DNA of 40,659 bases from CAZSWS01 sp964610765. GTDB taxonomy: Bacteria > Bacteroidota > Bacteroidia > Bacteroidales > Tannerellaceae. The notes below the pieces were generated by a model that was not told the origin of the DNA, ran no database searches, and was given only the letters and a program-made list of their open reading frames with translations. Where the stretch lies: assembly GCA_964610765.1 (NCBI GenBank), contig CAZSWS010000015.1:1-40659 (forward strand), read 5' to 3'. This document shows positions 33,712 to 40,659 of the stretch, piece after piece (positions within the stretch are counted from its first letter, which is position 1; each line of letters begins with the position of its first letter). The position numbers were made by a program, and so were the translations under genes.

Positions 33712-36700
33712 TCATTTATTGATAGTAAAATCAATATTCTCACTTGATTCTAAATACTCAATTAGTTGTGGAGTAATGTTTACCCGTATACTTTTTGACA
33801 TGAGGTCAACTGTCATGTTTTGCTCACCATCTATTACTTTGAAAAACAGATTACAAGTGCCCGGATTGGCTGTTATCAATGAAGATAAATCTTCAATCAT
33901 TCCAGCGTTAAGGTGGTGGAGAGGAAGCATGATATTGATTTTGGAAATGAGTTTGTCTTTTTCTTCTGAGAGTAATCGAATTTTGTTTATCTTGATTTCC
34001 ATATTGGTAGGATCCCATGACCGGGGTTGTACAGATGCATTAATCAATAAATACATTCCCGGACGGAAGTAATTGCCAAAGCTGATATAGTCTTGCCTAA
34101 ATGTGGCGATTTCAAAGCTTCCGCTAAAATCCTCTATCTTACCTACACCAAAAGGTTGGCCGGATTTGGTCATTTTCTCAGTAAAGTCAGTTACAATTCC
34201 ACCAAAAAGAATTTCTCTTCCTTTCAATGCATGGAGATCGGTCAGTTCAGAGACGGTTGTATTGCATACATGATTGAGTATCACCTTATATTCATCTAGG
34301 GGATGTGCTGACAGGTAGATGCCCACCAGTTCTTTTTCTTTATTGAGACGCTCCAAATCACTCCATCGCTGTGCATGCGGTATTTCCGGATGAGCGATAT
34401 CTATAGCCATCATGTCTCCAAATAGAGAATTAACGGATGATTGCTTGTCTAATTGAAACTTATTGCCGTATCGAATGAGTGTTTCAACAAATACTTCCCC
34501 TTTGCTATTGTCTGCGAAAAACTGTTCGCGACCGATATTTAGGTTGTCAAAAGCTCCTGCTAAAGCTAATGCTTCAATGTTCTTTTTATTGCATGAGGTG
34601 AGGTTGACGCGGTGTACAAAGTCAAATATATCGGAATACTTGCCTTCTTTGCCCCGTTCGTCAATGATGTTAAGTACAGCTCCTTCGCCCACCCCTTTGA
34701 TGGCTCCCATTCCAAAACGGATATCTCCTTCTTTATTGACACTGAATTTGAGCTTCGATTCGTTTACATCCGGACCCAGTACTTGAATACCCATGGCTTT
34801 ACATTCGTCCATATACTTCGTAATATCCGTAATGTTTGATAAGTTGCGGCTGAGCACGGCAGCCATATATTCAGAGGGATAGTTGGCTTTAAGGTAGGCT
34901 GTCTGGTAGGCTACCCATGAGTAACAAGTGGCGTGACTTTTGTTAAAAGCATAGGAGGCAAACTTTTCCCAGTCGCCCCAAATTTTATTTAACACCTTTT
35001 CTTCATAGCCATTCTTTTTGCCCCCGGCAATGAATTTCGTCTTAAGCGAGTCCATTTGCTCTTTGAGTTTTTTCCCCATAGCCTTACGAAGTGAATCACT
35101 TTCACCCCGTGTGAAATCGGCTAGCAGACGGGACAGGAGCATGACCTGTTCTTGATATACCGTGATGCCATACGTCTCTTTCAGATATCGCTCCATGATG
35201 GGAATGTCATACTCGATTTTTTCTTCTCCATGTTTACGAGCAATAAAAGAAGGGATATAGTCCATGGGTCCCGGGCGATACAGGGCATTCATAGCTATCA
35301 GGTCTTCGAAAGTTGAAGGCTGAAGCTCTTTCAAATACTTTTGCATGCCGGACGACTCAAACTGGAAAGTACCGGTTGTTTTTCCCTGACAGTATAACTC
35401 GTAGGTCTTTTTATCATCTAATGGAATCTTGGATAAATCAATTCGCACTCCGGTTGTCTGATACACATTTTCGACGGCTTCTTTTAGAATAGAGAGTGTC
35501 TTTAGACCCAAAAAGTCCATTTTAATAAGCCCTGTTTCTTCAATGACTGAGCCTTCAAATTGAGTGACTAAAATACGTTTGCCTGTTTCTTTATCTTCGG
35601 CTGTACTGACGGGTACAATGTCTGAAATATCCTGCTTGCCAATAATAACACCACAAGCATGTACTCCCGTATTACGTACGTTCCCCTCAAGCATTTGTGC
35701 GTACTTCAAGGTGTCACGCATCACAGGGTCACTGCTCTGAGCTGCCATAGATAGCTCAGGTACATAACCAATTGCATCTCGTAAGGTGACTTTCTTCTTG
35801 TCGGGTATCTTGTCCGGAACAAGTTTGGCTAATTTGTTAGACTCGGATAGAGGAAGTTTCTGTACGCGAGCTACGTCTCTGATGGCTGACTTAGTGGCCA
35901 TTGTGCCATACGTGATAATGTGTGCTACGCGATCTTCTCCATATTTGTCAGTAACCCATTTGAGAACCTCTGCACGACCGTCATCATCAAAGTCAACATC
36001 AATATCAGGCAATGAGATACGGTCCGGATTTAGGAAGCGTTCAAACAGTAAGTCATATTTTAGTGGGTCGATATCTGTTATTCCCAGGCAATAGGCGACA
36101 ACAGAACCGGCTGCCGAACCACGACCAGGTCCTACGGCGACACCCAGTTCGCGAGCTGCGGCAATAAAGTCTTGTACGATTAAGAAATACCCCGGAAAAC
36201 CCATGGTTTTCATTACATTCAGTTCGAAGTCAATTCGTTCTGTTACTTCACTGCTTAAAGGACTTTCGTATCTGTCAACTGCTTTTTCGTAGGTTAAGTG
36301 TCCGAGATAGTCTGCTTCAAGTTTTATGCGTATCACCTTGTCATATCCCCCTAAGCGGAAATAGTCTTTATCGCCAAACTCTTCAATAAGGTCTGCTTCG
36401 GTAAACTTTGTTTTATAACCTTCTTCAGTGCCAAAAGTAACTGGGATTTTAAACTCAGGCATTAAGGGGTCTGAGTCAATAGAGTAGAGCTCTACTTTAT
36501 CAATGATTTCTTGTGTGTTCCTTAAAGCTTCAGGTATGTCTTTGAATATTTCATTCATTTCTGCAGTAGTCTTTAGCCATTCCTGCTTACTGTATCGCAT
36601 CCGGTTCGGATCGTCAAAGTCTTTGCCTGTACTCAAACAGATCAATCGGTCATGAGCTTCCGCATCCTCTCTGTTAACGAAGTGCACATCATTGGTGGCA

Positions 36701-37467
36701 ATAACTTTAACGTCACACTTTTGAGCCAACTCAAGTATGGCAGCATTGACCTCTTTTTGTCGTTCATATACTTCATGATCTGCATTGGGGACATCTGCTT
36801 TGTGGCGTTGCATCTCTAAGTAATAGTCGTCACCAAATATGTCCTTAAACCATCTGATGGATTCTTCGGCTTTATCAATCCTATTCTTCATAATCCATTG
36901 AGGTATCTCTCCTCCTAGGCATGCAGATGATATGATTAGACCTTCACGATATTCTTCAAGTAGTTCTTTGTCAATTCGGGGGCGACTGTAGAAACCCTCT
37001 GTCCATGATCTGGACACCATTTTAATCAGATTCTTATAGCCTTGGAAGTTCTTAGCTAAAACGACTAAGTGCCAACCGCTTCGATCCTCTCTGGTCGATT
37101 TATTGTGTCGTCCGTTGCGTGCGCAATAACACTCGCAGCCAATGATAGGTTTAAAAATGTTTTGTTCATTTTCTTGTACTTTGGTGCGAAGTTTCTCAAT
37201 GCGTTCTTCATCTTCAGGTGTCAGGTTCTCTTTTTTAGTTATTTCGGCAATCTCCCTTCGGCAGTCTTTAATAACCGATTGAAACTTGCTGTTTTTCTTT
37301 TTTACTTTGTTGTAAAACTCTTTGACCCCAAACATGCTGCCATGATCGGTTAGGGCAATGCCACCCATTCCATCGTTTTGAGCTTTGTCTATCAATGCAT
37401 CAATGGATGCTTGTCCGTCAAGAAGTGAATACTGAGAGTGTGTATGTAAATGAATGAACGGTTCCAT
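33712..37467 (-). CDS. dnaE: DNA polymerase III alpha subunit
   Basis: A 1251-residue replicative polymerase. It begins with the PHP domain (FIHLHTHSQYSLLDG; LTDHGSMFG), which carries an insertion of charged helices at about residues 60-105, a feature seen in Bacteroidetes. The polymerase palm has GPGRGSAAGS and the catalytic aspartates in PDIDVDFDDDGR (Asp488, Asp490), then KSHATCYSWVAYQTAYLKANYPSEY in the fingers. The helix-hairpin-helix region (ALAGAFDNL) and an OB fold (EILFGGIVTDF) complete the C-terminal part. Many metal-binding histidines of the PHP site are present, so proofreading by this domain is possible but not shown. Confidence 0.98.
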   Translation of the reverse strand: MEPFIHLHTHSQYSLLDGQASIDALIDKAQNDGMGGIALTDHGSMFGVKEFYNKVKKKNSKFQSVIKDCRREIAEITKKENLTPEDEERIEKLRTKVQENEQNIFKPIIGCECYCARNGRHNKSTREDRSGWHLVVLAKNFQGYKNLIKMVSRSWTEGFYSRPRIDKELLEEYREGLIISSACLGGEIPQWIMKNRIDKAEESIRWFKDIFGDDYYLEMQRHKADVPNADHEVYERQKEVNAAILELAQKCDVKVIATNDVHFVNREDAEAHDRLICLSTGKDFDDPNRMRYSKQEWLKTTAEMNEIFKDIPEALRNTQEIIDKVELYSIDSDPLMPEFKIPVTFGTEEGYKTKFTEADLIEEFGDKDYFRLGGYDKVIRIKLEADYLGHLTYEKAVDRYESPLSSEVTERIDFELNVMKTMGFPGYFLIVQDFIAAARELGVAVGPGRGSAAGSVVAYCLGITDIDPLKYDLLFERFLNPDRISLPDIDVDFDDDGRAEVLKWVTDKYGEDRVAHIITYGTMATKSAIRDVARVQKLPLSESNKLAKLVPDKIPDKKKVTLRDAIGYVPELSMAAQSSDPVMRDTLKYAQMLEGNVRNTGVHACGVIIGKQDISDIVPVSTAEDKETGKRILVTQFEGSVIEETGLIKMDFLGLKTLSILKEAVENVYQTTGVRIDLSKIPLDDKKTYELYCQGKTTGTFQFESSGMQKYLKELQPSTFEDLIAMNALYRPGPMDYIPSFIARKHGEEKIEYDIPIMERYLKETYGITVYQEQVMLLSRLLADFTRGESDSLRKAMGKKLKEQMDSLKTKFIAGGKKNGYEEKVLNKIWGDWEKFASYAFNKSHATCYSWVAYQTAYLKANYPSEYMAAVLSRNLSNITDITKYMDECKAMGIQVLGPDVNESKLKFSVNKEGDIRFGMGAIKGVGEGAVLNIIDERGKEGKYSDIFDFVHRVNLTSCNKKNIEALALAGAFDNLNIGREQFFADNSKGEVFVETLIRYGNKFQLDKQSSVNSLFGDMMAIDIAHPEIPHAQRWSDLERLNKEKELVGIYLSAHPLDEYKVILNHVCNTTVSELTDLHALKGREILFGGIVTDFTEKMTKSGQPFGVGKIEDFSGSFEIATFRQDYISFGNYFRPGMYLLINASVQPRSWDPTNMEIKINKIRLLSEEKDKLISKINIMLPLHHLNAGMIEDLSSLITANPGTCNLFFKVIDGEQNMTVDLMSKSIRVNITPQLIEYLESSENIDFTINK

Positions 37468-37605
37468 AGCTTATTCTAAATTAAGCTATAAAGTTACTCG
37501 TTTCATCCATGTAAAAGAACAGAAGATTTGTTAAAACAGGGTACGTGAACTGCTTCTGTTTGAGAGTGAAAACATTAGCCTTGATAAATAAAGCTTATAG
37601 GGCAA

Positions 37606-38478
37606 TTACGATAAGTCATTGAACAGTTCGAAAGCTTGAATGTCATCTAGACCGTCATGTACGATGGCAAAAATCGCGCGTATCATGGCTATGGGATTGG
37701 TTGATTGAAATATATTACGTCCCATATCTACACCTGAAGCTCCTTCCATCATTGCCTGATAGCAAATAGTCAGCGCGTCTTTTTCAGGCATTTTCTTGCC
37801 TCCGGCAATTACGATAGGTACCGGACAGGAGTTTACGACTTTTTCAAAGTCCTTTTTAGGATAGAATGTTTTGATAATATTTGCACCGTTTTCTGCACAG
37901 ACACGGGCGGAGAAAGCTATCTGTCGGGCATCTTTTCCGGGCTTCCCTTGTGCAGTAGCCATGATGGGAATGCCATAACTATATCCTAAGTTAGCTGTAT
38001 GAATGAGGTTTTCAATGGCTTTTGCTTCGTACGACTCACCAATATTCACCGTAATAGCCAGTGCGGAAACATTCAGTCTGACAGCCTCTTGGATGTCTAA
38101 TAGCGTTTCGTTATTCAGTTCTTGTTCGGAAGTGCTTCCTCCCGAAAAACGAAGGCAAACAGGTTTGTCTATGCTGGAAGGGATACTGGTTCGCAGTGCG
38201 CCACGTGTACACATGATAGAATCAGCATATTCAATCAGAGGAACAATACTTAGGTCAATCCGCTCTAAGCCACTGGTGGGTCCCATGGTATAGCCATGGT
38301 CAAAAGGAAGCATCACGGTTCTACCCGATTTCGGGTTGAAGATGCGACTCAATCGGTTTTGCATTCCCCAATCAAGGCTTTTATTTCCTTTTAAAAAGAA
38401 AGCCAAATCAGTTTTACCTAAGCCATTATTAGATTGTTTAATGGATTTTGTGTGACGGGTATTCTTGCTTCCACTCAT
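37606..38478 (-). CDS. lsrF: LsrF-like class I aldolase (3-hydroxy-5-phosphonooxypentane-2,4-dione thiolase family)
   Basis: A 290-residue TIM-barrel enzyme, close to E. coli LsrF along its length: LDWGMQNRLSRIFNPKSGRTVMLPFDHGY, MCTRGALR, GANIIKTFYPKKDFEKVV (Schiff-base lysine region), CPVPIVIAGGKK and GASGVDMGRNIFQS. LsrF ends the autoinducer-2 breakdown pathway, moving an acetyl group from phosphorylated AI-2 to CoA. No other lsr gene is nearby, so either the pathway is elsewhere or this enzyme has a different aldolase/thiolase role, as with related FbaB/DeoC proteins. It lies 138 bp from dnaE and is divergent from ssrA. Confidence 0.85.
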   Translation of the reverse strand: MSGSKNTRHTKSIKQSNNGLGKTDLAFFLKGNKSLDWGMQNRLSRIFNPKSGRTVMLPFDHGYTMGPTSGLERIDLSIVPLIEYADSIMCTRGALRTSIPSSIDKPVCLRFSGGSTSEQELNNETLLDIQEAVRLNVSALAITVNIGESYEAKAIENLIHTANLGYSYGIPIMATAQGKPGKDARQIAFSARVCAENGANIIKTFYPKKDFEKVVNSCPVPIVIAGGKKMPEKDALTICYQAMMEGASGVDMGRNIFQSTNPIAMIRAIFAIVHDGLDDIQAFELFNDLS

Positions 38479-38604
38479 GATGTTGTGTTTTTATATATTA
38501 GCACTTTAATTATAAAACAATTGGAGTAGGGGATATTGTTTTAAAAGAGTGATAAAATATGCTCCCAACCGTATTGTATGAACTAATAATAAGAGATGTG
38601 GTAA

Positions 38605-38635
38605 TTGTGTAGGTGGAAGAAAAGAATTATCTTTG
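38605..38635 (+). promoter_or_regulatory. ssrA promoter
   Basis: TTG (38605-38607), a 20-bp spacer, then TATCTTTG (38628-38635), an exact TAnnTTTG match. Transcription would start near 38642, about 74 nt before the mature tmRNA 5' end, so the precursor needs 5' trimming, expected from RNase P. Confidence 0.6.
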
Positions 38636-38810
38636 CAATCTCACAGAATACTAATTATTCAGTGTTTTAGTCTGACTTATAAAGCGTTATTTGATACAGA
38701 CAATTACAACAATTCGGGGCTGACTGGTTTTGACAGCGGGCAGAAGTGGTTTGTAAGCATGCAGTGCGTCGTTGGCCGGCACTTTAATATCGGTTGATAA
38801 ACTTTTAACT

Positions 38811-38840
38811 GGCGAAGAAAATTACGCTCTCGCTGCTTGA
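38811..38840 (+). other. tmRNA tag reading frame, peptide GEENYALAA
   Basis: Codons GGC GAA GAA AAT TAC GCT CTC GCT GCT TGA encode GEENYALAA and a stop. The LAA end is the degradation signal read by ClpXP. The form resembles Bacteroidetes tags; a charge-charge pair (EE) stands before NYALAA. Confidence 0.88.
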
Positions 38841-39090
38841 TTGAAGTCTAGTAAATCAACGCTTTATTCCATTACTAGGTAGTGGAACGAGATATCACCC
38901 GGAAGCTCTGTCTTCGAGGCAATCCGATTCGGTGGTACAGCAATTTCGGAGATAGTTTGTAGCACGTCTCGGGTTACAGATGAAATAAAGAGAATAAGTT
39001 CAAGGTTGGTGGCTTCGGTCTTACCTTGTTCCGACAATTTAAGCGAAGATAAGCATGTAGAAAGCAAATTAGTTCCTCGTTTGGACGAGA

Positions 39091-39113
39091 GTTCGAATCT
39101 CTCCAGCTCCACT
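39091..39113 (+). other. Candidate attachment site at the ssrA 3' end
   Basis: The T arm and acceptor strand of tmRNA (GTTCGAATCTCTCCAGCTCC) are a frequent crossover site of tyrosine integrases, and one is encoded just downstream. No second copy lies in the window; it would be at the far end of the element. Confidence 0.4.
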
Positions 39114-39135
39114 GAAAGTTAATCTAAATTAATTC

Positions 39136-39173
39136 AAAAGCGTTGATATTGCACAGTATCAACGCTTTTTCTA
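39136..39173 (+). terminator. Intrinsic terminator downstream of ssrA
   Basis: AAAAGCGTTGATA and TATCAACGCTTTT are perfect 13-bp arms (39136-39148 and 39157-39169) around an 8-nt loop, ending in a T tract. It closes ssrA transcription. Confidence 0.85.
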
Positions 39174-39179
39174 TATTTG
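39149..39179 (+). promoter_or_regulatory. Integrase promoter overlapping the ssrA terminator
   Basis: TTG (39149-39151), a 20-bp spacer, then TATATTTG (39172-39179), an exact TAnnTTTG match. The TTG lies in the loop of the terminator hairpin. A leader of about 105 nt would precede the integrase ATG. Confidence 0.5.
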
Positions 39180-39225
39180 AGAATCTGAGCAAGTATATCG
39201 AAGTTCATATTTTATGGAACTAAAT

Positions 39226-39275
39226 GTATACCTGTTTTGAGATTTTTAATTAGGTATACAGTTTAGGTATACACT
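39226..39275 (+). repeat. Three GTATAC sites in the integrase leader
   Basis: GTATAC occurs at 39226-39231, 39254-39259 and 39267-39272. The last two lie in direct repeats of TAGGTATACA/TAGGTATACA spaced 13 bp, and the first is in the opposite sense (TGTATACCTG). They may bind the integrase, an excisionase or a repressor. Confidence 0.55.
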
Positions 39276-39289
39276 GAAAATATAGAAAT

Positions 39290-40522
39290 ATGAAAACACA
39301 AATTCCCCAAGAACGAAACACGTTTGCTCTTTCTTTTCTTATACGGAAGGATAAAGTGAATAAAAAAGGAGAAGTCCCCATGTATATGCGAGTAACTATA
39401 AATAAGGTGAAAGCTGAGTATGCCACAGGTGAGCGATTGCCCTTGACAATTTGGAACGAAGGAAAAATCAGAGGTAATTCCGGAGATGCAAAACGTGTTA
39501 AAGAAACAATGGATACTTTGCGAGCTCGTGTAATGGATGTCAGGCGAAACTATGAATCGAAAGACGAGCCATTAACAGCCAGATACATCGTTGATGTACT
39601 CAATGGTAAGCTTAAAGCTAATTCAAAATCTGTGATGGAGGTATTTAAACTTCATAATGGCATGGTCTATAATCTGATTGATATTGACTACGCTAAAGCA
39701 ACTTATACACGGTATGAAACTACATTGAAGCATATCAAGGAATATATGCAGAAGAAATATAAGGTTTCTGATATGTCTTTGTCCGATCTGGATTATGATT
39801 TTATACGTGGCTTTGAAATCTATATGAAGACTGAACGGAAGTGTAGCCATAATACGACTATGAAATATATTCGGATGTTCCGTGTAATTGTGAATTATGC
39901 CGTAAAGAATGATTGGCTTCCTAAAGACCCCTTTAAGCTATTTGAGTGTAAAATTGAAAAGATAGAGAGGGATCACCTGACTGAGCAAGAAATAGAAGCT
40001 ATCCGTACTAAAGAATTTGCTTCCGAAAGGCTTGACAATGTCCGTAATATTTTTGTTTTCTCAATTTTCACAGGTCTTGCTTATGTAGATGTAGCCAAAC
40101 TGACCAAGGCTAATATCGTTACAGGCGTTAATGGGAAGCCTTGGATATCTATTCCACGCACAAAGACGAATGTAACAACCACAGTTCCACTACTACCTCC
40201 GGCAATGGCTATCCTTAAGAAATATGAAGGTCATCCAATTTGCGATATTAAAGGAACATTGTTGCCGGTTCCCACGAATCAGAAAGTAAATGAGTACCTA
40301 AAAGAAATTGCAACTCTCTGTAATATAGATAAAAACATCACATTCCACCTAGCCCGCCATTCGTTCGCAACGACTATCATGATTGGCAATAAAGTGAGTT
40401 CCGAAGCATTGAAGCCTCAATTAGGGCATACGGATATAAAGACTACACAAATATATACGCATGAAGATCAATATAAAATAGCGAAGGAGACAGAGCATTT
40501 GTATGAGAAGTATATGGATTAA
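39290..40522 (+). CDS. Bacteroides-type tyrosine site-specific integrase
   Basis: A 410-residue recombinase: an N-terminal arm-binding domain (about 1-95, FALSFLIRKDKVNKKGEVPMY), a SAM-like core-binding domain (about 110-215) and a C-terminal catalytic domain. Catalytic residues seen are Lys in RTKT, His353 and Arg356 in HLARHSF, His380 in LGH and the nucleophile Tyr389 in QIYTH. The usual first arginine (TGxRxxE) is Ala264 in TGLAYVD, a pattern found in the CTnDOT-type group, whose integrase also lacks this arginine. It probably inserts its element into ssrA. Lies 119 bp after the ssrA terminator. Confidence 0.93.
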   Translation: MKTQIPQERNTFALSFLIRKDKVNKKGEVPMYMRVTINKVKAEYATGERLPLTIWNEGKIRGNSGDAKRVKETMDTLRARVMDVRRNYESKDEPLTARYIVDVLNGKLKANSKSVMEVFKLHNGMVYNLIDIDYAKATYTRYETTLKHIKEYMQKKYKVSDMSLSDLDYDFIRGFEIYMKTERKCSHNTTMKYIRMFRVIVNYAVKNDWLPKDPFKLFECKIEKIERDHLTEQEIEAIRTKEFASERLDNVRNIFVFSIFTGLAYVDVAKLTKANIVTGVNGKPWISIPRTKTNVTTTVPLLPPAMAILKKYEGHPICDIKGTLLPVPTNQKVNEYLKEIATLCNIDKNITFHLARHSFATTIMIGNKVSSEALKPQLGHTDIKTTQIYTHEDQYKIAKETEHLYEKYMD

Positions 40523-40615
40523 GTAATAATAAATATATAATTATAATGGTTAGAACAATAGAAAAAAACAGAGTCAGCAATAAAGAGATGTGTTTTAATA
40601 TTTTTAATCACTATT

Positions 40616-40646
40616 AACCGACTAAAATTCCAGACAGTCGGTTTTA
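40616..40646 (+). terminator. Terminator-like hairpin near the window end
   Basis: AACCGACT (40616-40623) and AGTCGGTT (40636-40643) are perfect 8-bp arms around a 12-nt loop, followed by TTATAT. It lies about 95 bp after the integrase stop and probably ends its transcript. Confidence 0.5.
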
Positions 40647-40659
40647 TATAATTACACGG

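Larger units (their letters stand above)
38716..39113 (+). ncRNA. ssrA: tmRNA (transfer-messenger RNA)
   Basis: One-piece tmRNA of about 396 nt that rescues stalled ribosomes. The 5' end GGGGCTG pairs with CAGCTCC near 39104-39110 to form the acceptor stem, with one G-U pair; the T arm is GAGTTCGAATCTC. The 3' CCA is not encoded (after CAGCTCC comes ACT). GGGGCTGACTGGTTTTGACA is the usual tmRNA 5' signature. The tag frame lies at 38811-38840. A tyrosine integrase starts 177 bp downstream, so the 3' end of this gene is a likely integration site. Confidence 0.96.
39114..40659 (+). mobile_element. Probable end of an integrated genetic element at ssrA (partial)
   Basis: A tyrosine integrase directly after ssrA is the usual sign of an integrative element or prophage using tmRNA as target. 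Only the integrase end is in the window; the rest lies beyond 40659. The exact left boundary could be at the ssrA 3' end or a little after its terminator. Confidence 0.55.

Noticed and set aside
38864..39112. An 82-codon minus-strand frame within the tmRNA gene
   Set aside because: It is antisense to a well-supported structured RNA, so it is most likely a by-product.
40546..40617. A 23-codon frame after the integrase
   Set aside because: Too short, no clear ribosome binding site, and its stop overlaps a terminator arm; insufficient support.

Overview
The window looks like a chromosomal segment of a Bacteroidales bacterium, most likely Bacteroides or a close relative. The evidence is a SusC/SusD pair, several promoters of the Bacteroides type (TTTG or TTG, about 20 bp, then TAnnTTTG), weak A-rich ribosome binding sites, a tmRNA whose tag ends in NYALAA, and a Bacteroides-type tyrosine integrase.

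Layout. (1) 66-2982 (-): a MarR-type regulator and a large CoA-disulfide-reductase fused to rhodanese, TusA and DsrE-like domains. (2) 3110-4495 (-): a drug-efflux-like MFS protein. (3) 4732-7376 (+): two OmpH/Skp periplasmic chaperones, then glutamate racemase overlapping a D-Ala-D-Ala dipeptidase. (4) 12901-7454 (-): leuS, a YitT-family membrane protein, an M23 peptidase lipoprotein and a YccF protein, closely spaced. (5) 29264-13450 (-): a ten-gene polysaccharide-utilisation-type locus. In order of transcription it holds a FAD oxidoreductase, a DUF4434-like protein, a sugar MFS transporter, an AGE-family epimerase, SusC, SusD, a surface lipoprotein, an NAGPA/DUF2233 phosphodiester glycosidase, a PIG-L deacetylase and an SGNH hydrolase. 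A ROK-family regulator is divergent at 29697-30896. (6) 37467-30943 (-): rsgA, frr, a truncated thioredoxin-like remnant, trxA and dnaE, with an lsrF homologue beyond at 38478-37606. (7) 38716-39113 (+): ssrA (tmRNA), followed at once by a tyrosine integrase, so an integrated element probably begins at the 3' end of ssrA and runs off the window.

The locus in (5) is the most interesting set of genes. It has complete SusCD import but no recognisable classical glycoside hydrolase, polysaccharide lyase or sulfatase. Instead it encodes a homologue of the enzyme that removes GlcNAc from GlcNAc-1-phosphodiesters, a PIG-L-type N-deacetylase, an SGNH esterase, a GlcNAc-2-epimerase-like protein, an inner-membrane sugar porter, an exported flavoprotein and a NagC-like regulator. 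This fits the capture of an amino-sugar phosphodiester or a related small glycoconjugate; the substrate is an inference.

The second notable signal is non-coding. Two intergenic regions (13120-13207 and 32968-33055) each hold exactly four 22-bp units (88 bp). The units differ in sequence but mostly keep dyad symmetry, as if the symmetry itself were selected.
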